DNA of 64,000 nucleotides, taken from contig NC_079375.1 in assembly GCF_021018895.1 (NCBI RefSeq), positions 24,885,475 through 24,949,474 on the forward strand. Reading direction: 5' to 3'. Source of the DNA: Seriola aureovittata. Lineage: Eukaryota > Chordata > Actinopteri > Carangiformes > Carangidae. Every line of letters starts with the position of its first letter. The first letter of the stretch is position 1. The notes beneath the pieces are model-generated. The model was not told where the DNA came from, made no database searches, and saw only the letters and a list, made by a program, of their open reading frames with translations. A program made the translations under genes and the position numbers. Below are positions 1-11,030 of this stretch, in pieces.

Positions 1-1004
1 CCTCTATCAGGTTGATGGAAAGTGCGGAGACAAAAGGAGCAGCTCATGAACCCAAAGCGGCCGCCTCATCCGTCAAACGTGGTTGTGGTTCTGCTGCAGG
101 ACGACGATCCTAAACCATCCAGCCGGAGCGGCCGAGCGGCCTTTCGTCGTTTGCATCCCACTTCCTGAAGAAAAAAAAGACTAAAGGCGGAGAGACGAGA
201 GCTGGAGGTGGCTGCGGTGAAGGCCTCTGGAGAGCATCACCAGGGGAGATACAAAACACCTGCTGATGCCTCAGGCTCCGGGTCGGAGGAGCTGCGCGAC
301 GTCTGATAAAATGCCTCAAGTGGTGTCACTTAAGAAGCTTTATGTGTGTGTCTAGAATATCCATGTGCTCCATCATTGAAGGAAGCTTGAGTCTTGAAAC
401 CATGAATGGAAAATACGAGTTTGTTCTAAACCAGAACACAAGTTCCATCTTCCTTTGTGAGTCCTAAAGGTAAATCAATTTTCATTTCAAAAACTTGTTC
501 AGAAGGAACATATTGGAAAATATTGATAGTTGAATCTGGTGATTTGCAATTTCTTTGCCTGCCTTTTTATTTAAAGTTAAGCTTAAACTACTATTAACTA
601 TTAACTACTAATTACCCCCTTTGTTTTTTATTCCCTTTGTTTACAGGTTTGTGGCACGGTCAATACACGTCTTCGCCCAAAATATAATTAAATAATCAAA
701 TAAATTAAATAATGTTTGATGATTAAATAATGATCAAACATTTTAATTAGCAAGTATGATTGATGAGGAAATGTAATTAAATAAAAATGTATTAAAAACT
801 GGAGTGGGTCTAAAATCGGACCTTGAGGGTCTCCTGCATTAATACTGTTCACAAAGCTGATGACATCACACAGCATCATTCATCTTCACTGTGGTAGCAG
901 CAGTAAATGTGCACTGACCCGGCTCTAAGTCCCAGTACATAACACTGGACTGGACTGGAATGACTGCAGAAGACGGTCTTATCTACCGGGTAACGTTTGG
1001 TCTA

Positions 1005-1034
1005 TTGTTTTGTTTTGTTTTGTTTTGTTTTGTT
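1005..1034. repeat. (TTTTG)n microsatellite
   Basis: Consecutive TTTTG pentamers are visible. Simple sequence, no gene context. Confidence 0.85.
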
Positions 1035-1647
1035 AACGGCATTTTCTTTTAACAGAAATTAATTGACGTCAGTGTAACCCTGATAACGGCTGTCAACCTC
1101 AACACACTGGCTTAAAGTAGGGCTGAGCAATTAATCAAAATTTTAATAATCGTAAAATGTGTCACAACAGACCATAAATGAAGCACTGTGGTGCTACAGT
1201 GATGCCAAGGATGACAAATCATATTCTCCCGATGTAAAGGAATATGTTTGCTCAGTTCAGACCCCTGCAAAAATCGCTTTGACATTTTAATATTATTTAC
1301 ATTTTATGACCATTTTCACTATAATCGTCAAAAAAAAAAGAAAAAATCTAAATCTGTCAAAAAATAATCTCAATTTAAAGTGTTCCATAAATATATTTAT
1401 ACTGTCTCATTTCATCATTTTACCATCACAATTACTTACATTTTCCTGTAAGCATGTAAAACGTGGTTCACAGTGTGAATCAGAGTGTCCTGCTTTCCGC
1501 ATCTGCTGCTGTGTTTCTGAACGGTTCACGGGATAAAGAGGTTGTTGACCAGGGAACCTATCTTCCCCATCTACTCACTGAAGGAGGGGGACGCCAGCTG
1601 TGATATGAATCAGATGCTGCCATGATTGGAATACAGTGACCTGGTAG

Positions 1648-1684
1648 ACACGCAGTCTCTCTCTCCCTCTCTCTCTCTCTCTGT
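1648..1684. repeat. (CT)n microsatellite
   Basis: A CT-dinucleotide tract with two interruptions, intergenic. Confidence 0.85.
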
Positions 1685-1772
1685 CTCTTTTTCTGAACAA
1701 GGTTATCAGAAGAGATTATCAGGTTAGGACAATGGACGGCTGATTCACATAAGTAGTGAATGTTTGTGGCTT

Positions 1773-1792
1773 AAAAAAAAAAAAAAAAATAC

Positions 1793-1824
<32 letters not shown>
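1773..1824. repeat. Compound A-run/(TA)n/(TG)n repeat
   Basis: An A homopolymer runs straight into alternating TA and then TG. This is typical of a retroposon poly(A) tail that has seeded a microsatellite, but no SINE or LINE body is recognisable upstream. Confidence 0.7.
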
Positions 1825-3837
1825 CAGCCCCTGATTGTTATTTTATCTCACAAAGGACGATGGTTGTTTTGAAAAAATACAAATAAATATAAAACACCAG
1901 AACATAAGTGCAAATCGTGCACGCTGACGTAGCGGTGATAACGAACACTACCTGGAGTGCTAGCAGTCGAATCACTTGGAAATAATACCTACGGCACATT
2001 ATTACATTTTCACATATTTGTTAAGTATTTAGATAATTATAATTATAAGCAGTCTATTGACACCACCATCACCACCCTGAGTTCCCCGGTTAAATACAGC
2101 TGCTTCTCCGACACAATCCACTGTGAACGTGAAGTCTGCAGGGGTTACAGGAGATAACATAACAACTCACTTTACCTTTGAAGTTGCTAACGCTGCTACA
2201 AAAGTGGGCCAATACGATGTTTCACACTAATTAAGTATTTATCGAACCCCTATATACTGTATATACGGTATCTGTAGTGTCACTGATGGCTGGTCTCAAC
2301 CGGTGGAAGCTGTTCTTCTGTCTCGCTGCAGGTCGTTCTTCCTTTTTAGCTCTGTACTCTGTGAGTTATTGATTCATTTAGATGTTTTTGTTGACTGGTG
2401 TGCCTGCGGTTTAGTTTAGGTGCAGATTATCCAGCTGTTGTTTCCATTAGTTGACAAATAACAGGTCGAACAGTAACACATTAGTTCGAGCTCGACGGTT
2501 TTCCCGTAACCTTCTTCCTGTGTTTACTTTCCTGCTCCAGACGATCCGACCAATCAGAGGAGTGAACCTTCTCACCTGGTTTGTCATTATGTATTTTGCA
2601 AGTTTTCCAAACTCATTAACATGAAACGTACCCTGACTTATTGAAGTGATGTTTGTAGTTGTCAGAGATGAGTTGTAATAAATTGGAAATTTAAAGTAGT
2701 TTTTGTAAGAAGTGTTTGTATTATTTCTTCCTGTTAAATTCTTCAGAGGCGAATTAAAAACGCAGCGTCCAAATTACATATTCGTTTGATTCTGGGTCTT
2801 GTGCAGAAAGCAGTAATCCATATCTCTGATCAGTCTCAGCGCGAGGTTATTAAGAGTTTGTCCACATCACATGTATCATCTTCTTAATATAAAAACTTAA
2901 TGAAGCCTGTTGAGGCCGCAGCAGCCGAGGCGAGTCTTTGGAGGAGGATGAACACGCGCTCTTAACACGACTCTGAACCGTGGCGCCGAGCATCACTCCT
3001 CACGACTTTTCACCGAGGATTGCAGCCATGGGGTTACTCCACTATCCACCATGAATCTTCTGCAAGTAAGTGAGTAATGGTGGCGGGGGTTACTCTGGGG
3101 TGCCGTTACACCTCAGAGCAGCAGGTGAATATACTCCTAAGACTCCTGGCTTCCTGTAATGTGCTGGATGCGGGGCGTTATGGGAGCGTGTGCAAAAGCA
3201 GCAGCAGCAGCAGCATTTGGGAGAAAAAGCTCTTTGATCAGTTAAATGTTGTGTGACGAGAACACTGGCTGGATGTTTCACCTGTGTGTGTTAAGTGCTC
3301 CGAGCTCCACTTTTGAGATGTTGCGAAACCTGGCTCGTAGCAGTCGGTAAACACAAGCTGTTTGTGTGCACTCTGGCAGACCAAATGAACGCTGGAGACA
3401 AGGAGTTCAAACTGTGATCGTGTTCGTGCCACAGTCACAACACGAGAAAAGTGTTTGCATTCAAACACTGATCATTCTGGATCATGGGGCCAGAGAGTCA
3501 GTGGTTCCCAACACGAGTGTCGGAGCCCTCGAAGAGGTCAGAAGATCCATCCGAGCGTGAGAAGGTAATATCTCACAAGACGTCACGACCATGCATTTTG
3601 CCACACAGCCTTACACTTGCTTTCTTGCAGAGAGATGGATGAGAACATGGACACTACTCTCGCTTCAGTCCAATAAATATGAAGCTGTTGCAGCTTCGAT
3701 GTCACAGTGCAACCAGTTTATACTCTCAGCCAAGAAATAGTCCCGCTCATAAACTCCCCGTAAATCCACTAATATTTTTTTTTTATGTTGCACAGATCAA
3801 ACAAACAGGATGCAGCATGTTAATTAGTGAGCTTTAG

Positions 3838-3925
3838 TCCGGTGTTTATGCTAAGCTAAGCTAACAGGCTGCTAGCTGTACCTTCATTTTAACCATACAG
3901 ATGTGAGACTGGAGTCGGTAAGAAG
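3838..3925. repeat. Interspersed repeat fragment (TAAGCTAAGCTAAC family)
   Basis: This stretch contains TGCTAAGCTAAGCTAAC, then a GCTGCTAGCTGTACCTTC-like segment and CAGATGTGAGACTGGAGTCG. The same features in the same order occur in both arms of the foldback at 20410-21345, so at least three fragments of one family lie in the window. I know this family as very common in percomorph fish, but I cannot give a database name. Confidence 0.55.
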
Positions 3926-4408
3926 AGAAAATCAGTGCGTTTACAGAAATGTATTCATATGGAAAAACAAGAGAATCTCTGCCTTAAACACAGCAACTAA
4001 AACACTTGGAAAAATACGTTACTAGCATGTGGAAACTGTCCCACTGTGATGCAGCGTTCAATAGGAACTTTCCATTGGTCCGTTGGCGGGAGACAGAGGT
4101 CAAAAGAGAGAGTGAGAAACTCGCATGAGTTCTCTCCCTCAGTAAACATGAACACATCATCACCATCCTTTCTGCTGCCGTATCCACTGACCTTTGTCGT
4201 GTCTCTCCACTCAAACATGATGAAAAACATCTGCCACAACACACTGCACATGCACAACACAAGGATCAATGTGGAGGAAGGGGGGGGGGATAAAAAAAAA
4301 AGAAAGAAGCAAAGCAGCCTGTTGATAACCAACTTAATAAGACATTTCACTGTCAGACATAATCTGCTCTGCTGGCCTAATCACAAGCTCCTCCTCGGCT
4401 TCCCCCAA

Positions 4409-4431
4409 CCCCCCCCCCCCCCCCCCCCCCC
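4409..4431. repeat. Poly(C) tract
   Basis: About 23 consecutive C. Length probably varies between individuals and in assembly. Confidence 0.9.
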
Positions 4432-4620
4432 TCAGTGTCCATCACATTAAACTTCTTATTAGGGCCGGGCAGCTCCTCCATCTTGGGAGTGGAGCTGTGA
4501 TGTACGCCGCTATAGGTCACGAGAGGAAACACAGGAATTAACTTTAAATGAGGCTTCAGTAACTGGCCGTGCAGCCCCACAGGGACCGGTGGTACTGTAG
4601 TATTCAGCAGGTACTAGCAC

Positions 4621-4622
<2 letters not shown>

Positions 4623-4664
<42 letters not shown>
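4623..4664. repeat. (CA)n microsatellite
   Basis: About 21 CA units. It produces spurious poly-VC reading frames on the minus strand. Confidence 0.95.
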
Positions 4665-4665
<1 letters not shown>

Positions 4666-5332
4666 TTCTGCCAGGTCACAGAGCAGAAATCCACTGACAA
4701 TTAACATGAGCAAACATTATCTTGCCCTCTGTTGAAACACAGTTGTCTTGGCAACGTGATGAATGAGATTAATTACTCTACAGTGGGGAGGAGTAACAGC
4801 CTGGAGCTGATCAGAAAAACACACTGTGGTGTTTTTTTTTATTATTATTATTTATTTATTATTTATTTTATTTCTTTCTTTTTTTTATTTAGGTGATCAA
4901 CACGGAGCGATTGGAGCAGACAGGCCGGAGCTGGAGCACAGAGGCAGCAAGGTGCTCTTCATCCGCTCACATGCCCGGTGACGGCTGAGGGAGACTCGCT
5001 CTCTCATCGTCCCCGCAAAGGCAACACAAAGGCGGTCACGATGAGCCGCTGTCACCCGCTATAATCTTACGAATATCACTCAAATTTAGGTCAATCTGAA
5101 AGTAATAGCGTTTTCGCATCAGCCAGCCTCCCCCCTCTCTCTCGCTCCCTCCCTCCCTCCCTCCCTCCATCCCCTCTCCTCCGACCCCCACACACCCCGG
5201 CCTCGGATGGATGCATGGCGAGTCTAGCTGAAATCGGGGGGGTGGGGGGGGGGTTTCCATTTTCAGTCCACGATCAATGCAAGCGCACCACAGCCATTTA
5301 ACGCATCATCATAATAATAATAAAAAGAACAC

Positions 5333-5333
5333 G

Positions 5334-5366
<33 letters not shown>
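5333..5366. repeat. (CA)n microsatellite
   Basis: CA array with GCAC variants at its left edge, inside the CpG-richer patch. Confidence 0.9.
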
Positions 5367-5370
<4 letters not shown>

Positions 5371-5740
5371 TCCGCACCACGCCTCGGAATAAACTGACAT
5401 AAAATAGCAAAGAGAAATAAAACATCTGGCACACACTTCGAACAAAATACAACATCCAGCCATCTTCCCAGCAGGCTGGCACATCCTAGCTATTTTTTTC
5501 CCAAGCATTTGCACAGATGGGAGGTGTGAGACGAGCGGGATGAGGAAACTGACATTGCGCCTGCTTACTGTAAAATAAATTCCCTCGGGGGATGGAGAGC
5601 CTCTCTTTTCCCTCTTGACTCCCCTCCTTTCCGACGTGCGAATTTCCCGAAATTCAGACCATGCAAAACAGGTAGTCAGTCATTCCACCCTCCGAAGTAT
5701 TTGGTCCGGCGTGTGAAAAGGAGACGGCGAGCCAGCATCA

Positions 5741-5751
5741 GAGAGAGAGAT

Positions 5752-5810
<59 letters not shown>

Positions 5811-5826
5811 GAGAGGGAGAGAGACA
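5741..5826. repeat. (GA)n tract
   Basis: About 85 bases of nearly pure GA with a few G and T interruptions. It is followed about 95 bases later by a CT tract, so the two are complementary and inverted. Confidence 0.9.
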
Positions 5827-5916
5827 GAGCCAGCTGTGGGGAGGAAGTGAGGAGGGAAGGAGCGGCCGGGCCGGAGCACTGCGCACAGGAGAGGAGGCTG
5901 GGAGAGCGGCAGAGGT

Positions 5917-5917
<1 letters not shown>

Positions 5918-5947
<30 letters not shown>
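5918..5947. repeat. (CT)n tract
   Basis: About 15 CT units, the inverted complement of the GA tract just upstream. Confidence 0.9.
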
Positions 5948-5948
<1 letters not shown>

Positions 5949-6419
5949 GTTCACAATGCAACATCCCCCCATCCCTGCCAGACAGACTGACAGACGGCCT
6001 GGGTACCAGTGCCAGCAGCGACACCAACCGGTGATGAGAGGGAGTAGCTACGGTACGGGTGGTGATTAATGCCACAAAGAGGCGGCAGCAGCAGCTGGAG
6101 GAGGGAAGTGTTGTCACTGTGGCTGACACGTCACTGCAGCGACGTCAGGAAAACATTTAGCTCAAGAATTTACAAATAAACATGAAAGTCCAGCTAAAAA
6201 TCACAGCAAGTTTTGCCTTTGAAATATGTGTTAATATGTAAGTGTTTTTTTAGATTCATTATCAATGTTTTTGATACTATTGGAAAGAAGGAACTAGAAT
6301 TACCGCCTTGCAGTTGTATCCCTCCGCCACGCGGACTAGTTTCAGATCACATCCCTGTTCATCCAGCGTCATAAAGTATCAACCATTTGTGTGAAATTTT
6401 GTCATAACTGCTGTGTGAA

Positions 6420-6606
6420 GTCTTTAGTTCTGGCTAAAGAGTGTTTTGTGAGGTCACAGTGACTTTGACCTTTGACCTTTGACCACCAAAATCTAATCGT
6501 GTCGCCCTTGAGTCCAGGTGAACGTTTGCACCAAATTTGAAGAAGTTCCGTCGAGGCGCTGCTGAGATATCGTGTCCACGAGAACGAGACGGACGGACGG
6601 ACGGAC
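6420..6606 (+). repeat. Interspersed repeat with nuclear-receptor half-sites
   Basis: This segment reads AGGTCACAGTGACTTTGACC, then further TTTGACC units, a stretch about a CACCAAATTTGAAGAAGTTC-like core, and ends in GACG tetramers. A second copy in the opposite orientation lies at 33670-33850 in a lyn intron. I recognise the order as a very common percomorph repeat. The first part holds three TGACCT-type half-sites spaced by one base (6466-6484). Confidence 0.65.
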
Positions 6607-8673
6607 GCAATATTAAATTAGCTATATGTACATTTTTGCTATGGCTACATAGCTAACGTTAGCCTTAGCAACTGTTACCAGTCTCGAAGAAACGTTGCGA
6701 GCTCAGCGCCACGCTTCATTCCTTCACTCACCAATAATGTTAACTCTTGTTTTGCTCCTATTTGCTTCTACTGACATTAGCATGCTAACCAGCTAGCGTC
6801 TGCTGCACTTTCAGCGGCAGAGAAAACGTACGTGTGAGTTCGTTACGCAGCCAATTTAGCACCTTTAATGCACATCATGTTATTATCCAAAATTATGTGA
6901 CTGAAATGAATTTCAAATTACACACATTTTGATAGCAATGACTGGACAAAATGTAATGCATTACTTTATGTATAGATAAATTTGGTCTATTCATAAAGCT
7001 ATCTCCTAATGTCACAAAATCTGACAGGTTCTGGTCGTATTTTGTTATTTATTTGGTCATATATTTTAAACTTGTGCTGGTTGCTTTAACTATTTGTAAG
7101 CAGCCTTTTAAAGTGTAAAGGTGGTGCAGTTGTAGTTGAAGAATAAAGACTGAAACATTTAGCATCCAAACAGACCAACCTTGACATTTGCAAGCGGCAA
7201 GTTTTTAAGCTGTTCAATGTGCTAGCAACATTTCTAAGCCGAGCAGTTTCCCTTCTCCTGCACGTCGGATGTTTGTTCGGTTTCTCACTCAGCAAATCAA
7301 GATGCACAGACAAGACGTGTCCTTATTTGCAGATAGGACGACATTAGCTCAGAAGTTAATGGGATGTTGTTCAAAGTCTGTGGCTCTCTGTGTTGTACGG
7401 CAGACTTCTGTTAGTCAGTGTCACAGTCAGGATCTGATAAAAAATTACTGCTTGAATTCAAATACAGCTTAACGTAAAATTTGATTAGCAACAACAAGGA
7501 GGCCTGTGTACACTCCGACTCGATGTACAAACAGAAACAGAGGGTGCACAGGACATTGAAAAGATATTTGAAGACACGGTGAAATTAAAAATAACATTTC
7601 CGAGTTGTAATTCTGTATATCCCTGTGTGCTAACAGAATCTGTTACATGCTAAATATGTGTCCAAAAAGAGAAATTTCTTATGAGTATTTTTACATCAAA
7701 ATCCCTCTTTGTTCTTCTTCTTGTAAAAATAACTCATCTTGAACTCAGCTACATAGATTTATCTAATGAAATGTGATTTGTGGTGCAAATCCCACTATAA
7801 AACCAAATTTGATCATTAGCTAGTGTTGTACTCTTAAAGAGACAGGACACATATATTGCCCAGGTATATCACTAAATACAATATGCTAAAGCTCTAGCAA
7901 TCTGTACCTGTTAATAAATATTTAAAGATAATTTAAACAAGAAAAGATATGGATTTTGGATAATGGACGAAAAGGAAATTAAAGTATATTTTCCTGTACA
8001 TGCTTTATCTATTTAGTCTTCATGAAATTTGTAGTGTCCCAGATATTTCAAGGTGGCAGCACGAGCAGGGAGCTAACGGAGCAGAGTTTAGATTTCAGCA
8101 TGGCAAAAGACTTTGTTTACATTTCCAGAGAATAGTTGAGGTTGAATTATTTTCATTTTACCCTCATCGTCCTCTTGGTCTAACAAAGTGGGCGAAGCTC
8201 CATATCTCTCACAAAGCCACACCCACTTTTTTATGATCCAATCACGTGTTGAGGATTTGATTTCATAAGTGAACACCATCCACGTCTTCTGTTACACTTG
8301 AAAATAGGTCACAGAACATTGTGATGGAAGAAATTAAATCTTACAGCCACTGATCAGACAGTAATTGTTAGAACTTGTACTCCTAAGCTGAGAGCTGCAG
8401 CAGGAGAAGCTGAACAGGAAGTGACAGCGTAGTTACACTGAAGTGATGATTACTGATTTATGAGGCTAGGTAGCTGCTGGACCGAGCAGGGATTAAAAAA
8501 CCCCTGCGTTTGGACTGGCCTGACCAACGTTCACATCCCAGCTGGAGCGTATCTGCACTAAATTCAGGTGTTGCTTGTCACTCAGGAATCATCTGGGAGA
8601 GGTAAGTGTAAAAGTCCTCACCTAACCAGGCGTCACAGTGAGTGTGGCGTAGCCTGAATATTGCATATGGAAA

Positions 8674-8691
8674 CCCCCCCCCCCCCCCCCC
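8674..8691. repeat. Poly(C) tract
   Basis: About 18 consecutive C, intergenic. Confidence 0.9.
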
Positions 8692-9025
8692 GTCATCCCT
8701 GGGTGTGGAAGGAGGGAAATGAAACTGCAGATTGCAAATGTAAAAGCTCATATAACTTGTACTGTACACAGTTTCCAGAATCTACCAATAACCTCACATT
8801 TTCTTATGTCGACTAAACATACACCCACTCCACTCTGTGCAGGCGCTTCGTACAGCTGGCTGGAAGGAATACAATGCAACCGGAGACGCAGATACCAAAT
8901 CAGGACAAAGCCTTTACTAGAGGGAGTTCGAGCACAAATGGAGACTGGAAAAAGTTTGTAACCCAGTTGAACTGAGCTCTGCATATCCTCTGACTCTCTT
9001 CTATCTCTGGCTCTATCTATATTTG

Positions 9026-9031
<6 letters not shown>

Positions 9032-9069
<38 letters not shown>
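9032..9069. repeat. (CT)n microsatellite
   Basis: About 19 CT units. It explains poly-RE and poly-SL frames on the two strands. Confidence 0.95.
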
Positions 9070-9072
<3 letters not shown>

Positions 9073-9634
9073 TCCTCTTTGTCTAACATTTCTTTGTTCA
9101 GTCAACTGTAAGCTATTTCCAAATGCCACAGTCAATGGCATCAATGGCAAACTAAATCTTGCACACATTGTTCTCGCGTGCACCGATTGCTTCACTGCAC
9201 AAGGAATGACTTTGAATGTTCTGATCATCCACACACATCACGGACAAAATGTCAGACTGTTTTAACTTGTATCAAATCTTTAAATGTCACTACATATGAG
9301 CGTATGCATTTATGTTGCAGCCATTCACATTTCTAGACCCTCTATGCATTAAATCTTTAAGTATTAATTCATTTATTTGCTGTATCACCCTCAGTATACT
9401 CTCCCCCTCGTGCTGTTTCTTGCAGTTCACTCCATTTGAGCTATTCTTATCTATAGCCTATCCTCCGCTACTCTAATGACCTGACATCTCCGCGGGGATC
9501 ATTAAAGTTTCATCTGACCTAATCTAAAAATTGAATTCCCCTTAAGCAAGGCACTTGTCTGCTCCAGTGGAGCTGCTCAGTGTCCGTCAGTAGGAAAATG
9601 TGGATGTATCGCATGAGACGCTGCTCGCAGGTGT

Positions 9635-9637
<3 letters not shown>

Positions 9638-9667
<30 letters not shown>
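9638..9667. repeat. (GT)n microsatellite
   Basis: About 15 GT units. Confidence 0.95.
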
Positions 9668-9669
<2 letters not shown>

Positions 9670-10331
9670 GCACAATGCTGCAGGGAGGAACACATGCTCA
9701 TTTAAACCTATGTTAACACAAAAGAATACATGAACCTGTGGGTATTAGATTGAAAGCCGAGGGTGGCTCTGGTGAGACAGTGTGGTGATTATGCAGTTGT
9801 TATCTGCACAGGTTTGTTTGCTGCTTTTGAAGCTGCCGACGAAAACAAACTGACACACTGGAGCTGAGTGATATCACGAGACAGGAAGAGTGAGAGACAC
9901 AGACTATATAAATTACAGGTGCATAAACACATGTGATTTGAAACGTTGACTCCTTTTATGGTGTTAATATGTGATGATAGAGTAGCATTTAGCATTTACC
10001 TGCTATTAAAGATATGTAACCTTTCCACATTAAAATGTCTAAAAATTACTTGACATTACTCAAATGTTTGCAGCACTTTTCAAACCTAAAGAAATCTGTC
10101 ATTTTAATCATTTAATTTCATTTGGCCTGTCTATGACATCATATCCTCTACATGCATGGGTCATCGTTGTGGTTGCCTGCTCGAAGCGTCAAAAATTACT
10201 TTAATCTAGTTTTAAACCACATTTTTACACCTAGGTCGTTTTCAACTATATATTTTAACTGGATGAAGGATTTTAGTCACTGAACCTTTGGACCTTAAGA
10301 TATCAGAGAAAAAAGCCAAGAAAATGTTAAG

Positions 10332-10660
10332 CAGCTCAGCTCCCGGCCCCTCCGAGACGCCCTGTGTCTGCTGAACAACGTCGGTGAATCATTGATTTAT
10401 AATGTGAAACTGCTTTATTCAGTGTTTCTACCAGTTTTAATCCCCTGGTCTGTTTGTTATGGAGAGACGTCTGGATCATAAGTCATCACAGAAACACTCA
10501 GAACAAAGGTTAGCGGCAGTCTCAGCTCCCAACCGTTCCCTGACCTCCCCTCTCCGCCGAACAGTGTCGGCAAAACACCGACTTGTAATGTGAAACTGCT
10601 TTATTCAGTGTTTTTACTGGTTATAATCCCCTGGTCTGTTTGTTTTGGAGAGGAGGAGAA
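10332..10660. repeat. Two tandem copies of a ~186-bp unit
   Basis: The segment AATGTGAAACTGCTTTATTC occurs at 10401 and again at 10587. In both places it is followed by a CAGTGTTT segment and by AATCCCCTGGTCTGTTTGTT. Upstream similarity (CAGCTCCC, then a CGCC/CTGAACA-like segment) extends the match, so this is a diverged direct duplication with a period near 186. It may be part of a larger dispersed repeat that continues to about 10760. Confidence 0.7.
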
Positions 10661-10769
10661 TTCATCATTAATCTCCTGAACGACACTGAAGGAATCCAAA
10701 CCGGGAGAAGCTGACGTTAATGAGACAACAACTCCAGTGATCCCATCGCTACTTTACAACGTCACAAAA

Positions 10770-11030
10770 CACCGTCTCGTGTTGTGGTGACTGGTTGGGT
10801 TCAGGAAATGATCACGGTCTGGGTTAAATTAAGCTCATGCACTTCCTTTACATCAGACGATCTCTGTTGCCATGGTAACAGCCATGACAATGTTTTTTTT
10901 TTTAAACTTTGTACTAAAACAACAACAAAGTTGTCCAACAGTCCGGATAAAATAAACAACCTCAACCTCACATGGATTTTAGCGACTGCTGCTAATTACT
11001 AGACGTCACCTAGCAACAAAACACAGCTGT
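10770..11030. repeat. Interspersed repeat copy (GTTGTCATGGTTAC family)
   Basis: It shares GGTTGGGTTCAGGAAATGAT, a GGGTTAAA segment, a CACTTCC segment, GTTGCCATGGTAACA and a CACCTAGCAACAAAA segment with the copies at 13990-14440 and 26180-26590. No coding capacity is visible, so it is probably a non-autonomous element. Confidence 0.55.

Larger units (their letters stand above)
1..4889. other. Left flank, no gene identified
   Basis: I see no convincing coding exon here. The first 320 bases are richer in CpG than what follows and have several short open frames on both strands, for example a + strand frame over 30-168 that ends at a TGA and reopens to about 306. None shows a recognisable domain, so this could be a terminal exon, an old gene remnant or a promoter edge. 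About 1114-1400 resembles a common teleost interspersed repeat, starting GGGCTGAGCAATTAATC. The rest is AT-rich with simple repeats. Confidence 0.5.
4890..6150. promoter_or_regulatory. CpG-richer, promoter-like patch with GA/CT tracts
   Basis: Compared with its AT-rich surroundings this stretch has many CpGs, a TCCC-repeat run near 5142-5167, a G-rich run near 5229-5250, a GA tract and a CT tract, and a CRE-like GACGTCA at 6141-6147. Such composition is usual around a vertebrate transcription start. No start exon can be tied to it. It could serve an unseen minus-strand gene to the left or be a distal 5' exon region of pkia. The long open frames across it on the minus strand are low-complexity. 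Confidence 0.35.
6611..10330. other. Intergenic, no gene identified
   Basis: AT-rich sequence without coding exons that I can support. It holds a poly(C) run (8674-8691), a CT array (9032-9069) and a GT array (9638-9667). A short segment near 9536-9590 (CTTAAGCAAGGCACTTG) looks like a tRNA-derived SINE remnant. Small open frames here are not conserved domains. Confidence 0.6.

Noticed and set aside
3984..4450. Overlapping frames of 92-134 codons on both strands
   Set aside because: They mirror each other, end in poly(C)-driven proline runs and show no domain.
5680..6129. 149-codon minus-strand frame
   Set aside because: Mostly Ser-Leu and Glu-Arg runs from the GA and CT tracts.
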